49,534 nt of DNA from Chitinophagaceae bacterium (GTDB taxonomy: Bacteria > Bacteroidota > Bacteroidia > Chitinophagales > Chitinophagaceae), in the NCBI GenBank assembly GCA_017998385.1, contig JAGODE010000002.1, forward strand, positions 1 to 49,534, given 5' to 3'. The notes under the pieces are model-generated. The model did not search any database. It was not told where the DNA came from and saw only the letters and a list, made by a program, of their open reading frames with translations. Position 1 is the first letter of the stretch. The number at the start of each line of letters is the position of its first letter. Shown here piece by piece: positions 9,316-17,310 of the stretch. The position numbers and the translations under genes were made by a program.

Positions 9316-9396
9316 TGACTATCAGCAGTGCTGTTGAGGTGCGTCAGACACAGGGTTACACAAAGCAACTACCTTACCTGTCTAAAATAATTTGTT

Positions 9397-9612
9397 ATGA
9401 ACGATACAGGAAAAATCATCCTGGCATTTGCTGCCGGTGCACTGGCCGGAGCAATAGCAGGTGTCTTACTGGCTCCCGATAAGGGAAGCGAAACCCGTCG
9501 CAAAATGTCCGAGGGCATGAAAGATCAGTTTGCAAAAGGGCGTCAGAAATTTGACGATCTTAAAGAACAGTTTGAACAGGCGGTAAAAGATAAGGTTCAG
9601 GAAATGGTTTAA
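9397..9612 (+). CDS. YtxH-domain protein
   Basis: A 71-residue protein with one N-terminal glycine/alanine-rich membrane segment (about residues 6-26, ending LLAPDKGSETRRK) and a charged helical tail. The GxLLAPxxGxxTR signature is typical of YtxH/gas-vesicle-like general stress proteins. It lies 81 bases after ppsA and 23 bases before a holin-like membrane protein, together forming a small envelope-stress set. Confidence 0.88.
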   Translation: MNDTGKIILAFAAGALAGAIAGVLLAPDKGSETRRKMSEGMKDQFAKGRQKFDDLKEQFEQAVKDKVQEMV

Positions 9613-9635
9613 GGCCGGTGTTATAAAGTAAGAGT

Positions 9636-9995
9636 ATGGAAAAAATTTTTTCCGCAGCAGAGAAGCTGGCAGATACGCTGCATCAATATGCAGATACCCG
9701 CATCGAGAGCGCAAAACTTTCCGTTGCAGAAAAAAGTTCTGCTGCCATTGCAAACATGGCAGCAGCTTTCTTTGTAGCCATGATACTGGCTTTCTTTTTT
9801 CTCTTTGCCGGTATAGCCGCAGCGCTGGCACTTGCCCCGGTCGTAGGCAGCCACTGGCTGGCCTTTTTGCTGGTAGCCGTTCTCTGGCTGCTTATTGGCC
9901 TGGTCGTCTGGAAAGGCAGGCAAAGACTTATTCGTCTGCCTGTAATGAATGCAATGCTCCGGCAGTTTTTTAATGACCATGAAAAAGATCAATAG
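9636..9995 (+). CDS. Holin-like (phage_holin_3_6/YqjE-type) membrane protein
   Basis: 119 residues: an amphipathic N-terminal helix (about 1-45), then two hydrophobic helices at about 45-70 and 75-98 separated by a short polar turn, then a basic tail. This is the layout of the Holin-X/YqjE group of chromosomal membrane proteins, which co-occur with YtxH genes; despite the name there is no lysis cassette here. The 3' end overlaps the next gene. Confidence 0.75.
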   Translation: MEKIFSAAEKLADTLHQYADTRIESAKLSVAEKSSAAIANMAAAFFVAMILAFFFLFAGIAAALALAPVVGSHWLAFLLVAVLWLLIGLVVWKGRQRLIRLPVMNAMLRQFFNDHEKDQ

Positions 9996-10245
9996 TCTAA
10001 CACAACTCAGGGCCGAAAAGCAGCGGCTGCAACTACTGCGTATGCAGCAGGAAGGCCAGTTGCGGGAAGAGTGGCATACACTAAAGTCCATGCTTCGTCC
10101 ATCTGGCATACTTAGCTCCGTATTTGACAGAAAGCCGTCTACAGGCGAATCTCCCCGAAAGGATACTGTTAGTAAATTTATGTATCGCAAACTGGCGTCA
10201 TGGCTTTTGCAAAAGCTGGCTAACAGGCATCATAAAGCCGGGTAA
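9973..10245 (+). CDS. Small basic hypothetical protein, third gene of the YtxH set
   Basis: About 90 residues from the ATG at 9973 (MTMKKINSLTQLR; 9979 is an equally possible start), overlapping the holin-like gene by 23 bases, which suggests translational coupling. The first half is a charged helix rich in Gln, Arg and Leu, and the C-terminus is a basic amphipathic helix. No membrane segment is seen. It resembles in size and position the third member of YqjD-YqjE-YqjK-type sets, but I cannot show homology. Confidence 0.7.
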   Translation: MTMKKINSLTQLRAEKQRLQLLRMQQEGQLREEWHTLKSMLRPSGILSSVFDRKPSTGESPRKDTVSKFMYRKLASWLLQKLANRHHKAG

Positions 10246-10249
10246 TTGT

Positions 10250-10261
10250 CAAACTAGTTTG
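10250..10261. promoter_or_regulatory. 12-bp palindrome upstream of the P-type ATPase
   Basis: CAAACTAGTTTG is a perfect palindrome centred about 46 bases before the ATPase start codon and just after the preceding stop. It is placed where an operator would be, but only one copy was noticed. Confidence 0.3.
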
Positions 10262-10301
10262 TAACTTACTTCTCTATTTTTCACTTAACCAACGCGGCAC
10301 G

Positions 10302-12797
10302 ATGCAGGATACTACCCAGCTTGCCCGGCCTCTGCAGGGACTTACACAGACAGAGGCTGAAAGCAGGCTTAAGCAATTCGGCCACAACAAATTCAAAACG
10401 GCCGGATCCGGAGGCCTGTTTAAGATCATATCGGGCATTGTGCGTGAGCCCATGTTCATTCTGCTGAGTATTGCCTGCCTGCTTTATTTTATACTCGGAC
10501 AAGTAAGTGAGGGCCTGCTCATGCTGGCAGCCATGCTGGTTGTGACAGCCATTTCCCTGTACCAGGAATTGCGGAGCAGCAATGCCATCGCCGCATTGCA
10601 GCAACTGACGGCACCACGGGTGCAGGTGATACGAGACGGACAGCTGCAATCCATCGCTGCAGAAAATATTGTACCCGGCGATCTCCTGCAGCTCGAGGAA
10701 GGCATGACGGTGCCGGCCGACGCAACAATTATACGCCAGCACGATCTGAGTGTCAACGAATCGGTGATAAGCGGCGAATCGTTGCCGGTAGAAAAATCAG
10801 GAGAAGGCGGGCAGCAGCTCTTATATCAGGGAACAACGATCAATAGCGGGCAATGCCTGGCCGGGGTGACCGCTACGGGTAATAATACCGTACTCGGAAA
10901 ACTGGGAAAAATGGTCGGCAGCTATGAAATGCCCCCCACACTTTTGCAGCAGCAGACTGCTGCATTAGTGAGAAGGCTCGCCTTATTCGGTATATCGGGC
11001 TTTGTAGTGATACTGCTGGTCAACTACCTGCACGATCAGCAATGGCAAAACAGTTTACTGCTGGCACTTACACTGGCGATGTCTGCTGTACCGGAAGAAA
11101 TACCCGTTGCCTTTTCCTCTTTTATGGCATTAGGCTCCTACAAAATGAGCCGGCTGGGTATTATATCGCGCCGTCCGCAGGTGATTGAAAACCTGGGCGC
11201 CGTATCCGTGGTATGCCTGGATAAAACCGGTACAATTACCGAAAATAAAATGAGGCTGAGGGAGTGGTATGATTTTACAACGGGTATATCCAGCGAGTGG
11301 GATCCGGCCAACGCAACAGCAGCTTCCTCTCTTTTATACTTTGCGGTACTGGCAAGTGAGCGGAGGCCCTTCGATGCCATGGAAAAAGCCATCTGGGAAG
11401 CCTGGCAGCAACTGCCGGATAAAGAATCATCACTTCCCGCCATGATCCACGAATATCCCCTTGAAGGACGCCCGCCCATGATGACCCATGTATACGAAAA
11501 TGATACCGTAGCGGGTAAAGGAGCGGCTGAACGTGTGATGCGTGTATGCCGGTTAACCACTGCGCAACAGCAACAGGTGGTCTTGAAAATAGAGGAGATG
11601 GCCAAAAACGGATACAGGGTAATTGCAGTTGCAAGTGCAGCTATAAAAAAACCTTTTCCGCAAAAGCAGGATGACTTCAACTGGCATTTTCAGGGATTGC
11701 TTGCACTGTATGATCCGCCACGGGCCAATATGCCTGAGGTGATCAGCAGATTTTATTCGGCCAATATTGATGTCAAAATACTTACAGGCGATCATGCACC
11801 TACAGCAGCCAATATTGCTACACAGATCGGCATAAGGAACACCGATAAAATCATCACAGGCGACCAGGTGCTGCAGATGGATGAGCAAGAATTGCGGAAA
11901 AAGGTAACCCAGTACACGCTTTTTGCACGCATGTTTCCGGAAGCCAAACTGCGTGTGATAGAAGCACTCAAAGCAAATGCCGCCATTGTAGCCATGACGG
12001 GCGATGGTGTGAATGATGGCCCCGCATTGAAAGCGGCCAACATTGGTATTGCACTCGGTCAGAAAGGAACCGAAATAGCCAGGCAGGCTGCAGACCTTGT
12101 AATAACCGATGATGACCTTGGAAAGATGGTACTGGCCATCCGCGAAGGGCGAAAGATATTCAGCAACCTTAAAAAAGCGATCCGCTACATTATCTCCATA
12201 CATATTCCGATCATTCTTACCGCAGCTTTACCTGCACTGCTCGGCTGGACTTTTCCCAATATTTTTACCCCTATCCATGTCATCTTTCTTGAGCTGATCA
12301 TGGGCCCTACCTGTTCAATATTTTTTGAACGCGAACCGGTAGAAGCAGATATTATGCAGCAACAACCAAGATCTTCGGCCGGCAGTTTGTTTACCCGTGG
12401 CGAAATGATAATAAGTGTTGTGCAGGGACTCATGATTACAGCCGGTGTGCTTGGACTGTACTACTATTACATGCAGCAGCAGGCCACCCTGGAACAAACA
12501 CGCACTATTGTTTTTTCTACACTCATCATCAGTAATATCTTCCTTACATTCAGCAACCGCTCATTTACGAATAGTGTTATTTATACATTGAGGCATCGCA
12601 ACAATCTGACCCCTGTAGTATTGCTGGCCGCTACAATGCTTTTGGTGCTCATGCTTACTGTACCGGCTGTGCGTACAATTTTTCATCTGGCTCCAATCAG
12701 CATAAACCAGTTCTGGCTATGCCTGATGGTAGGCTTTGCCAGTGTGATGTGGATGGAATTCTACAAAATTTTTATCAGGAATAAGAGAAATAAATAA
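10302..12797 (+). CDS. P-type cation-transporting ATPase (P2-like)
   Basis: 831 residues with the full P-type core. An N-terminal cation-ATPase domain comes first, then the actuator motif SVISGESLPVEKS near residue 158. The M4 signature is AVPEEIPVAF, the phosphorylation motif is DKTGTIT with D307, and the hinge motif is MTGDGVNDGPALKAANIGIAL near residue 565. The C-terminal membrane block includes LELIMGPTCSIFF. The motif order and length fit the Ca2+/Na+-type P2 group, but M4 has PEEIP instead of PEGLP and M6 lacks the NxxxD pair of calcium pumps, so the ion is uncertain. It follows the YtxH/holin-like genes and a palindrome. Confidence 0.92.
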   Translation: MQDTTQLARPLQGLTQTEAESRLKQFGHNKFKTAGSGGLFKIISGIVREPMFILLSIACLLYFILGQVSEGLLMLAAMLVVTAISLYQELRSSNAIAALQQLTAPRVQVIRDGQLQSIAAENIVPGDLLQLEEGMTVPADATIIRQHDLSVNESVISGESLPVEKSGEGGQQLLYQGTTINSGQCLAGVTATGNNTVLGKLGKMVGSYEMPPTLLQQQTAALVRRLALFGISGFVVILLVNYLHDQQWQNSLLLALTLAMSAVPEEIPVAFSSFMALGSYKMSRLGIISRRPQVIENLGAVSVVCLDKTGTITENKMRLREWYDFTTGISSEWDPANATAASSLLYFAVLASERRPFDAMEKAIWEAWQQLPDKESSLPAMIHEYPLEGRPPMMTHVYENDTVAGKGAAERVMRVCRLTTAQQQQVVLKIEEMAKNGYRVIAVASAAIKKPFPQKQDDFNWHFQGLLALYDPPRANMPEVISRFYSANIDVKILTGDHAPTAANIATQIGIRNTDKIITGDQVLQMDEQELRKKVTQYTLFARMFPEAKLRVIEALKANAAIVAMTGDGVNDGPALKAANIGIALGQKGTEIARQAADLVITDDDLGKMVLAIREGRKIFSNLKKAIRYIISIHIPIILTAALPALLGWTFPNIFTPIHVIFLELIMGPTCSIFFEREPVEADIMQQQPRSSAGSLFTRGEMIISVVQGLMITAGVLGLYYYYMQQQATLEQTRTIVFSTLIISNIFLTFSNRSFTNSVIYTLRHRNNLTPVVLLAATMLLVLMLTVPAVRTIFHLAPISINQFWLCLMVGFASVMWMEFYKIFIRNKRNK

Positions 12798-12810
12798 CAC
12801 TAAGCAGCTG

Positions 12811-12841
12811 CAAAAAAGCCCGCCGGGAAGACCGGCGGGCT
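12811..12841 (-). terminator. Rho-independent terminator of hsp20
   Basis: A 10-bp GC-rich stem (12817-12826 with 12832-12841, 5-base loop) is followed on the minus strand by six T residues at 12816-12811. It lies 26 bases past the hsp20 stop and may also stop transcription from the converging ATPase gene. Confidence 0.85.
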
Positions 12842-12867
12842 GGGAACGGACGGATAATAGTTGACGG

Positions 12868-13311
12868 CTATTTTATGGCAATCTGTTTACCAGCCGGTTT
12901 TTTGGCTTCTTCTTTTCGCGGGAGCAAAAGTGTGAGTACACCATCTTCATACTGCGCTTCAATTTTATCTCTGTTTACATCTTCGGGCAGGGTAAAGCTG
13001 CGGCTGAAAGAAGAATAACTGTATTCCTTTCTCGTATAACGTTTGTCTTTATCTTCTTTACTTTCCTCTTTTTCCGAACTGATGGTAACCATATTACCAT
13101 CCATATCAATTTTAAAATCGTCTTTCTTCAGACCAGGCGCCGCCAGTGCTACCTGGTATTCCTTTTCATGTTCTGTGATATTAACAGCGGGTACTTTAAG
13201 CATGCGGCCAATCATGCCACCATTTTCAAACCATTCATTCCAGGGTTTGAAGAAATCGTCAAACACAGATGGAATGGTTTCATTCTGTCTGGCCAGTGAT
13301 TTTGCTGACAT
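12868..13311 (-). CDS. Small heat-shock protein, Hsp20/alpha-crystallin family
   Basis: 147 residues. The N-terminal region with DDFFKPWNEWF is followed by an alpha-crystallin domain at about 40-135, with PAVNITEHEKEYQVALAAPG and the terminal-strand motif YEDGVLTLLLPR; the C-terminal tail carries the IAI assembly motif. It is an ATP-independent holdase that oligomerises and keeps unfolding proteins soluble. It lies downstream of the phosphorylase gene on the same strand and has its own strong Shine-Dalgarno. Presence beside Usp genes fits a stress regulon. Confidence 0.95.
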   Translation of the reverse strand: MSAKSLARQNETIPSVFDDFFKPWNEWFENGGMIGRMLKVPAVNITEHEKEYQVALAAPGLKKDDFKIDMDGNMVTISSEKEESKEDKDKRYTRKEYSYSSFSRSFTLPEDVNRDKIEAQYEDGVLTLLLPRKEEAKKPAGKQIAIK

Positions 13312-13315
13312 AGTT

Positions 13316-13320
13316 CCTCC
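13316..13320 (-). promoter_or_regulatory. Strong Shine-Dalgarno of hsp20
   Basis: On the minus strand, AAAAAAAGGAGGAACT precedes the ATG; the GGAGG core ends 4 bases before it. Most genes in this window lack such a sequence, as is normal for Bacteroidota, so this one stands out. Confidence 0.6.
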
Positions 13321-13391
13321 TTTTTTTGAAAATTTGTTATTGAATTGTTGAGTAAAGTTAAAGGGGGAAGGAGGCGGATAAAAGAACGGTT

Positions 13392-13424
13392 GTCAGCGAC
13401 GCTGCTGACCTTGATCAGTCGCTG
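13392..13424 (-). other. Overlapping inverted repeats between phosphorylase and hsp20
   Basis: GTCAGC (13392-13397) pairs with GCTGAC (13404-13409), while CAGCGAC (13394-13400) can instead pair with GTCGCTG (13418-13424). These mutually exclusive hairpins span the phosphorylase stop codon. On the minus strand they are followed by a weak T-rich stretch, so a partial terminator or attenuator is possible. Confidence 0.35.
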
Positions 13425-15058
13425 TAGAGCCGCGTATAATATTCATCGGCCATGCGCAGGCTGTCGAATGCCGGCCTGATATCTTCCATGCTGTGTCTGA
13501 TCATGGAAAGCCAGGCACCCTGATCGTTGTAATAGAGGGGTATTACCCGCTTTTCCAATATTTCAAACAACTCATGTGCATCATTCTCATCCTGTATATG
13601 TTCGGGCAGACTGGGGTCGGTGGGGTTAATTACAAAACTGTTGATGCCATCCTGTGCAAATTCGGGAAACCATCCGTCGGGTATAGAAACATTAACAGCA
13701 CCATTCATAGCAGCAGACATGCCACTGGTGCCAGATGCCTCATGGCCCAGACGGGGCACATTGAGCCATACATCGGCACCCTGTTTTAATAAACGACTGA
13801 GCTTCATTTCGTATCCTGTGAGTACGCAACAATTAGGATAAGACTTCGTCAGGTGTACCAGCTTATCGAAAGTAGCAATGGCGGTATAATCCATCGGGTA
13901 AGGTTTGCCAGCCCAGATAAGCTGCACCGGGCGGTCTGCATTCGTAAGCAGCCGGTGCAGGCGTTGCATATCGTTTAATAATAATGCCGGCCGTTTATAT
14001 CCTGTAAATCGTTTGGCAAAAACAATGGTGAGCACATGCTCATTGTAAATCTCGCCACACTGATCGGCCACCAGCTCAAAAAGCTGCTTTTTACCCCTGG
14101 CTTTTTCGCTCAGAAGGGCTCCATCATCATGGTTTTGCAATGCCTGATACATGGCAGGATGATGCCAGTAGGAAAAGTCCTGTGCATTGGTAATAGAAAT
14201 GGTGGGACAAGAGTCGGCACTTCGGATGCTTTGCAGGTAGCGGCCATGCCGTGCAGATACGCCATTAGCCCTGCCCGCCAGCTTCAATGCTGTAAGAGTC
14301 AGATCCATTACACCGTCTTCTGTGTGACTGACAGATCGTACCAGTTCCGCCGAAAGGCCATTGCAATAACCCAGCTTATGCAGCAGACTGGTCTGTATAC
14401 GCTCATTGCCGCCAGGCTCTGGTGTATGATTGGTAAAAACAAGTTTTTTCTTCAACAGGTCTGCGTTCCGGAGTTGATTGTACAGGTAGAAGGCCAGTGG
14501 TAATCCATGTGATTCATTGAGATGATAAATATCCGGTTGCCATCCGAGTATTTCCAGCAATTTGGCGCCGCCTTCTCCCAGCAGGATGGCGGCGGCGGCA
14601 CGTGTCTCCGGGTTAGCATCATAAAGATGATGGCAAATGGTTTGTGCCAGGTAATCATTTTCGGGAAGATCTGTACTGAGCAGAAAAAGAGGGGCTGTTT
14701 GAAAAACTGAAGAAGGCAAATAATAAGCAGCCACCTTAACCGGATGATCGGATACAGTGATGGTCAACCGGATGCCTGTATCCTGCAAAAAACCGTACAC
14801 TTTTTCCATAAAGAATACATCCATGGTCTGATCCTGCTTGCGTACCTGATCATAATAGCCGTATTTCCATAATACACCAATAGCAACAAAAGCCTGTTTC
14901 AATTGCCAGGCGCTGCGCAAATGAGATCCTGCCAGGAATCCTAAACCTCCGGCATAGGTTTTTAATGGCTGATCAATGCCATATTCCATGCAGAAATAAG
15001 CCACGCGTTTGCTGTAACGCTCATCAATAGCATAGGGAAACGTTAACTCAAAAGGCAT
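13415..15058 (-). CDS. Short alpha-glucan (glycogen) phosphorylase homologue lacking the PLP lysine
   Basis: 547 residues, against 700-840 for canonical GT35 phosphorylases. The N-terminal signature is RVAYFCMEYGIDQPLKTYAGG, with the YHLNESHG loop near residue 180 and the C-terminal EASGTSGMSAAMNG segment near residue 440. In active phosphorylases the last motif reads GTSGMK or GTGNMK, and that lysine forms the Schiff base with pyridoxal phosphate; here the codon is TCT (Ser). The protein may therefore be a non-phosphorolytic transferase, a glucan-binding regulator or a distinct subfamily. It lies between the flavoprotein and hsp20 genes on the same strand and links the island to storage-glucan metabolism (inference). 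Confidence 0.8.
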   Translation of the reverse strand: MPFELTFPYAIDERYSKRVAYFCMEYGIDQPLKTYAGGLGFLAGSHLRSAWQLKQAFVAIGVLWKYGYYDQVRKQDQTMDVFFMEKVYGFLQDTGIRLTITVSDHPVKVAAYYLPSSVFQTAPLFLLSTDLPENDYLAQTICHHLYDANPETRAAAAILLGEGGAKLLEILGWQPDIYHLNESHGLPLAFYLYNQLRNADLLKKKLVFTNHTPEPGGNERIQTSLLHKLGYCNGLSAELVRSVSHTEDGVMDLTLTALKLAGRANGVSARHGRYLQSIRSADSCPTISITNAQDFSYWHHPAMYQALQNHDDGALLSEKARGKKQLFELVADQCGEIYNEHVLTIVFAKRFTGYKRPALLLNDMQRLHRLLTNADRPVQLIWAGKPYPMDYTAIATFDKLVHLTKSYPNCCVLTGYEMKLSRLLKQGADVWLNVPRLGHEASGTSGMSAAMNGAVNVSIPDGWFPEFAQDGINSFVINPTDPSLPEHIQDENDAHELFEILEKRVIPLYYNDQGAWLSMIRHSMEDIRPAFDSLRMADEYYTRLYSD

Positions 15059-15072
15059 ACAAAAGATTTTTC

Positions 15073-15522
15073 CTACTGCTTTTCAAAACGCCCGGTACTG
15101 CGTGTAATGCGAATCCTGAACATCACAAATTTGACACGGTTGCTGTCATCAATAGTATGTTCTACTCCATGCTCATGCGGGTGTACCGTACTGCTGGTGA
15201 TTAATGGAAATACACGGTCAAAAAATGTGCCCCGGGCTTCTTCCGCTTCTTTTCCCGTGAGTTCCTCAAAAACACCATACAGCAGTACACATTGCCAGTT
15301 GGCCATATCGGTCATTCGGTCTACCTCGAAGCACACGTGTGGATTTTTGCGCATAATGCTGATCTTTTGCCCCTCATTGGAGTGCCCGTAAATGTAATGA
15401 CCATCGTAGGCATACGTTATGGGTACGATATATGGATGTATCCCATCCGTACACGCAATACGGCCCAGAGCCTGACTGGTGAGCAGGCTTTGAATTTGGG
15501 CATCGGTTAACTTTCCCAGCAT
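15073..15522 (-). CDS. Pyridoxamine 5'-phosphate oxidase-fold flavoprotein
   Basis: 149 residues with the split-barrel flavin-binding fold: LGRIACTDGIHPYIVPITYAYDG at the N-terminus, GQKISIMRKNPHVCFEVDRM in the middle and QCVLLYGVFEEL after it. This subgroup (PNPOx-like, often called flavin-nucleotide-binding) binds FMN, F420 or heme, and the vitamin B6 reaction should not be assumed. It is the first gene of a minus-strand set with the phosphorylase homologue (14-base gap) and probably hsp20. Confidence 0.88.
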   Translation of the reverse strand: MLGKLTDAQIQSLLTSQALGRIACTDGIHPYIVPITYAYDGHYIYGHSNEGQKISIMRKNPHVCFEVDRMTDMANWQCVLLYGVFEELTGKEAEEARGTFFDRVFPLITSSTVHPHEHGVEHTIDDSNRVKFVMFRIRITRSTGRFEKQ

Positions 15523-15588
15523 GACATAGGTTTATTATGTTAAACAAGAGAACCTCATCTCAAATCTATCCATGCCAGCAGGCGTATT

Positions 15589-15668
15589 GCCTGACGGTCA
15601 TCAATCCGGATTATGAGTGTGGTCAACGGCTGCGAAGCTGACCAGAATCAAGCAGCAGCCTGACGGTC
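15589..15668. promoter_or_regulatory. Direct repeats flanking an inverted repeat in a divergent promoter region
   Basis: GCCTGACGGTC occurs at 15589-15599 and again at 15658-15668. Between them, TGGTCA (15620-15625) and TGACCA (15639-15644) form an inverted repeat with a 13-base spacer. The block lies between the divergent flavoprotein gene and the small acidic gene, where a regulator could control both. Confidence 0.35.
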
Positions 15669-15754
15669 GGCAATTGCAGCAACCGAACATGGCTTTTTAT
15701 TTGTACTGGTCTGAAATATCAATCCACACATATAACGCCTTAAACATTATTGCT

Positions 15755-15940
15755 ATGAATAAAGGAAAGAAAAAAGACAGTTCAAAAAAACCAGTGCCGC
15801 GTGCCGGCGATATGGATCACCCTGTTGATGCAGACGATGCTGTACATGAACCACAGGAAACTGATCATGAGATTGTAGAAGAGGAAGATACTGATGACCT
15901 GCCGCCGTATGAACCTCCGGAACCGGGCGAAGGGCCATAA
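15755..15940 (+). CDS. Small acidic disordered protein
   Basis: 61 residues from the ATG at 15755. A lysine-rich start (MNKGKKKDSSKKP) is followed by a strongly acidic stretch of Asp and Glu with interspersed His, and a proline-rich end (PPYEPPEPGEGP). It is predicted disordered, with no membrane segment and no recognised family. An upstream in-frame ATG would add 46 residues of unlike, low-quality sequence and is rejected. It is divergent from the flavoprotein gene. Confidence 0.65.
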   Translation: MNKGKKKDSSKKPVPRAGDMDHPVDADDAVHEPQETDHEIVEEEDTDDLPPYEPPEPGEGP

Positions 15941-16006
15941 TAGTTTAAATAACGTAACCAGGTACAGGTAATCGCAGTAGTTTTCTGCTACTTCGGTCTA
16001 TTGAAG

Positions 16007-16810
16007 TTAGAAAAGTGAGATCTGTGGCGCGATGGCATCATCCGACCCGAGAGCAGGAAGTAGTTCATACCGGAAAGCTGTATGGGGTGGCTGACCATCG
16101 GGCCGGGGTTTACGCCCGCGTATACTGTATACAGGCCAGTGCTCCAGCTCGTTTGCCGGCATTTCAAAATTGAGGATATACTGCATTTCGGCATCGCTGA
16201 GATTTGGACTCAGCCATTTTTGTTCCAGCGCTTCCGGTAAAAAGAGCGGCATACGAAAGGCATTTTCACCATCATTATGAATTTGCCGCATCACTTCATT
16301 GGCAGGTCGTGTGATCAATGTAAACATGCCACGCATTTCACCCGTTTCAGGGTTGGAAGGCCGTAAAACATTGTAATGATAAAGTCCCGGAAGAAAAAAC
16401 AGAGGGCGCTGCTGTAACCGGATATGATAAGGAACTTTGTTTTTCCATCCATTAATAGCGCGGTGTTCATAAATACCCGTTACAGGAATCAGGCATCGGG
16501 TCTGTCTGATTCGGTGCCAGAAGGAGTTTTTATCACCCAGCAGTTTTTCGCTGCGCGCATTTACCATTGATCGCCTGTATTGATTCACTTTTTCGGGAGT
16601 GTTCATATACTCGGCAATAATGCCCCATTCAAACCCACGGCGCAAATAACGGTCGCCTTCACGTAATACTATCGGGTAACGTTTATGTCCGAGTGCCATC
16701 ACATGCGCGCCGGCAATGGGGTCGAAGTCAAAATCATCTTCACTCCGCAATCCGGGCAAAAAGCTGTCAATCTGTTCCAGCTCGCTATAAAATGAAATAT
16801 CGAGGCACAT
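16007..16810 (-). CDS. SRAP-domain protein (HMCES/YedK-like abasic-site crosslinker)
   Basis: 267 residues beginning MCLD; after removal of Met the Cys becomes N-terminal and forms the thiazolidine crosslink with abasic sites in single-stranded DNA. Other family marks are visible: FEWGIIAEYM, the NARSEKL motif near residue 85, the TGIYEH glutamate segment near residue 120, and the H...RMP segment near residue 190. It starts 2 bases after the stop of the preceding uncharacterised gene and so forms an operon with it. The product protects abasic sites during replication. Confidence 0.9.
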   Translation of the reverse strand: MCLDISFYSELEQIDSFLPGLRSEDDFDFDPIAGAHVMALGHKRYPIVLREGDRYLRRGFEWGIIAEYMNTPEKVNQYRRSMVNARSEKLLGDKNSFWHRIRQTRCLIPVTGIYEHRAINGWKNKVPYHIRLQQRPLFFLPGLYHYNVLRPSNPETGEMRGMFTLITRPANEVMRQIHNDGENAFRMPLFLPEALEQKWLSPNLSDAEMQYILNFEMPANELEHWPVYSIRGRKPRPDGQPPHTAFRYELLPALGSDDAIAPQISLF

Positions 16811-16812
16811 AA

Positions 16813-17310
16813 TTATTCTGGCATTTCAAATTGTGATAATGGGATGATTTCACTTTCTTCTTCAAACTCAAGTCGTATCCACAGGTTGCCCCATTCTTCA
16901 AACAGGCCTACACTGATCTGGTGACCACGTGTGGGTCGCCATTCGGGATGCCGGCGGCGAATATATTGCTTGATCCGGTATTCATACGCGGGAGGCGGCC
17001 TCCACTTAGTGCCAATTTTTCCTGCATAATAAATCCGGTATCCCGCCGGCTGTGTAGCGGCTATGCGCAGCTTTTGCAATTCGTCTTCGTCTGTTACATC
17101 ATAAATATGCGCATGCCTGTCTGAGTTAATAGCCTGCAGGTGCTGCAATGCAGGCCCTTTCTCTGTTTCCTGGTATGCACGAAATAAAAAAGCAGCGCGT
17201 ATGCCGGGCTGTAATCCACGTAAATAGGTTTGCCGAACAAAGAAGCGTTTTCCGGCAGCAATTTTATGTGCCAGCAGTTCAGGACTTAATAAAATAAAAG
17301 GATTGTACAT
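16813..17310 (-). CDS. Uncharacterised protein co-transcribed with SRAP
   Basis: 165 residues, basic in the middle and acidic at the C-terminus; no signal peptide or membrane segment. It contains an aromatic/basic stretch (YRIYYAGKIGTKWRPPPAYEYR) and repeated Arg-rich turns (IRRRHPEWRPTRGH) that could contact nucleic acid. I do not recognise a family. The 2-base spacing to the SRAP gene suggests a shared function in DNA damage tolerance (inference). Confidence 0.75.
   Translation of the reverse strand: MYNPFILLSPELLAHKIAAGKRFFVRQTYLRGLQPGIRAAFLFRAYQETEKGPALQHLQAINSDRHAHIYDVTDEDELQKLRIAATQPAGYRIYYAGKIGTKWRPPPAYEYRIKQYIRRRHPEWRPTRGHQISVGLFEEWGNLWIRLEFEEESEIIPLSQFEMPE

Noticed and set aside
9636..9995. 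Phage lysis cassette (holin)
   Set aside because: No endolysin, portal or other phage gene is nearby; the YtxH neighbour points to a chromosomal envelope protein.
11553..12203. 216-residue frame antisense to the P-type ATPase
   Set aside because: It is opposite the DKTGTIT-to-GDGVND core, so it is a shadow.
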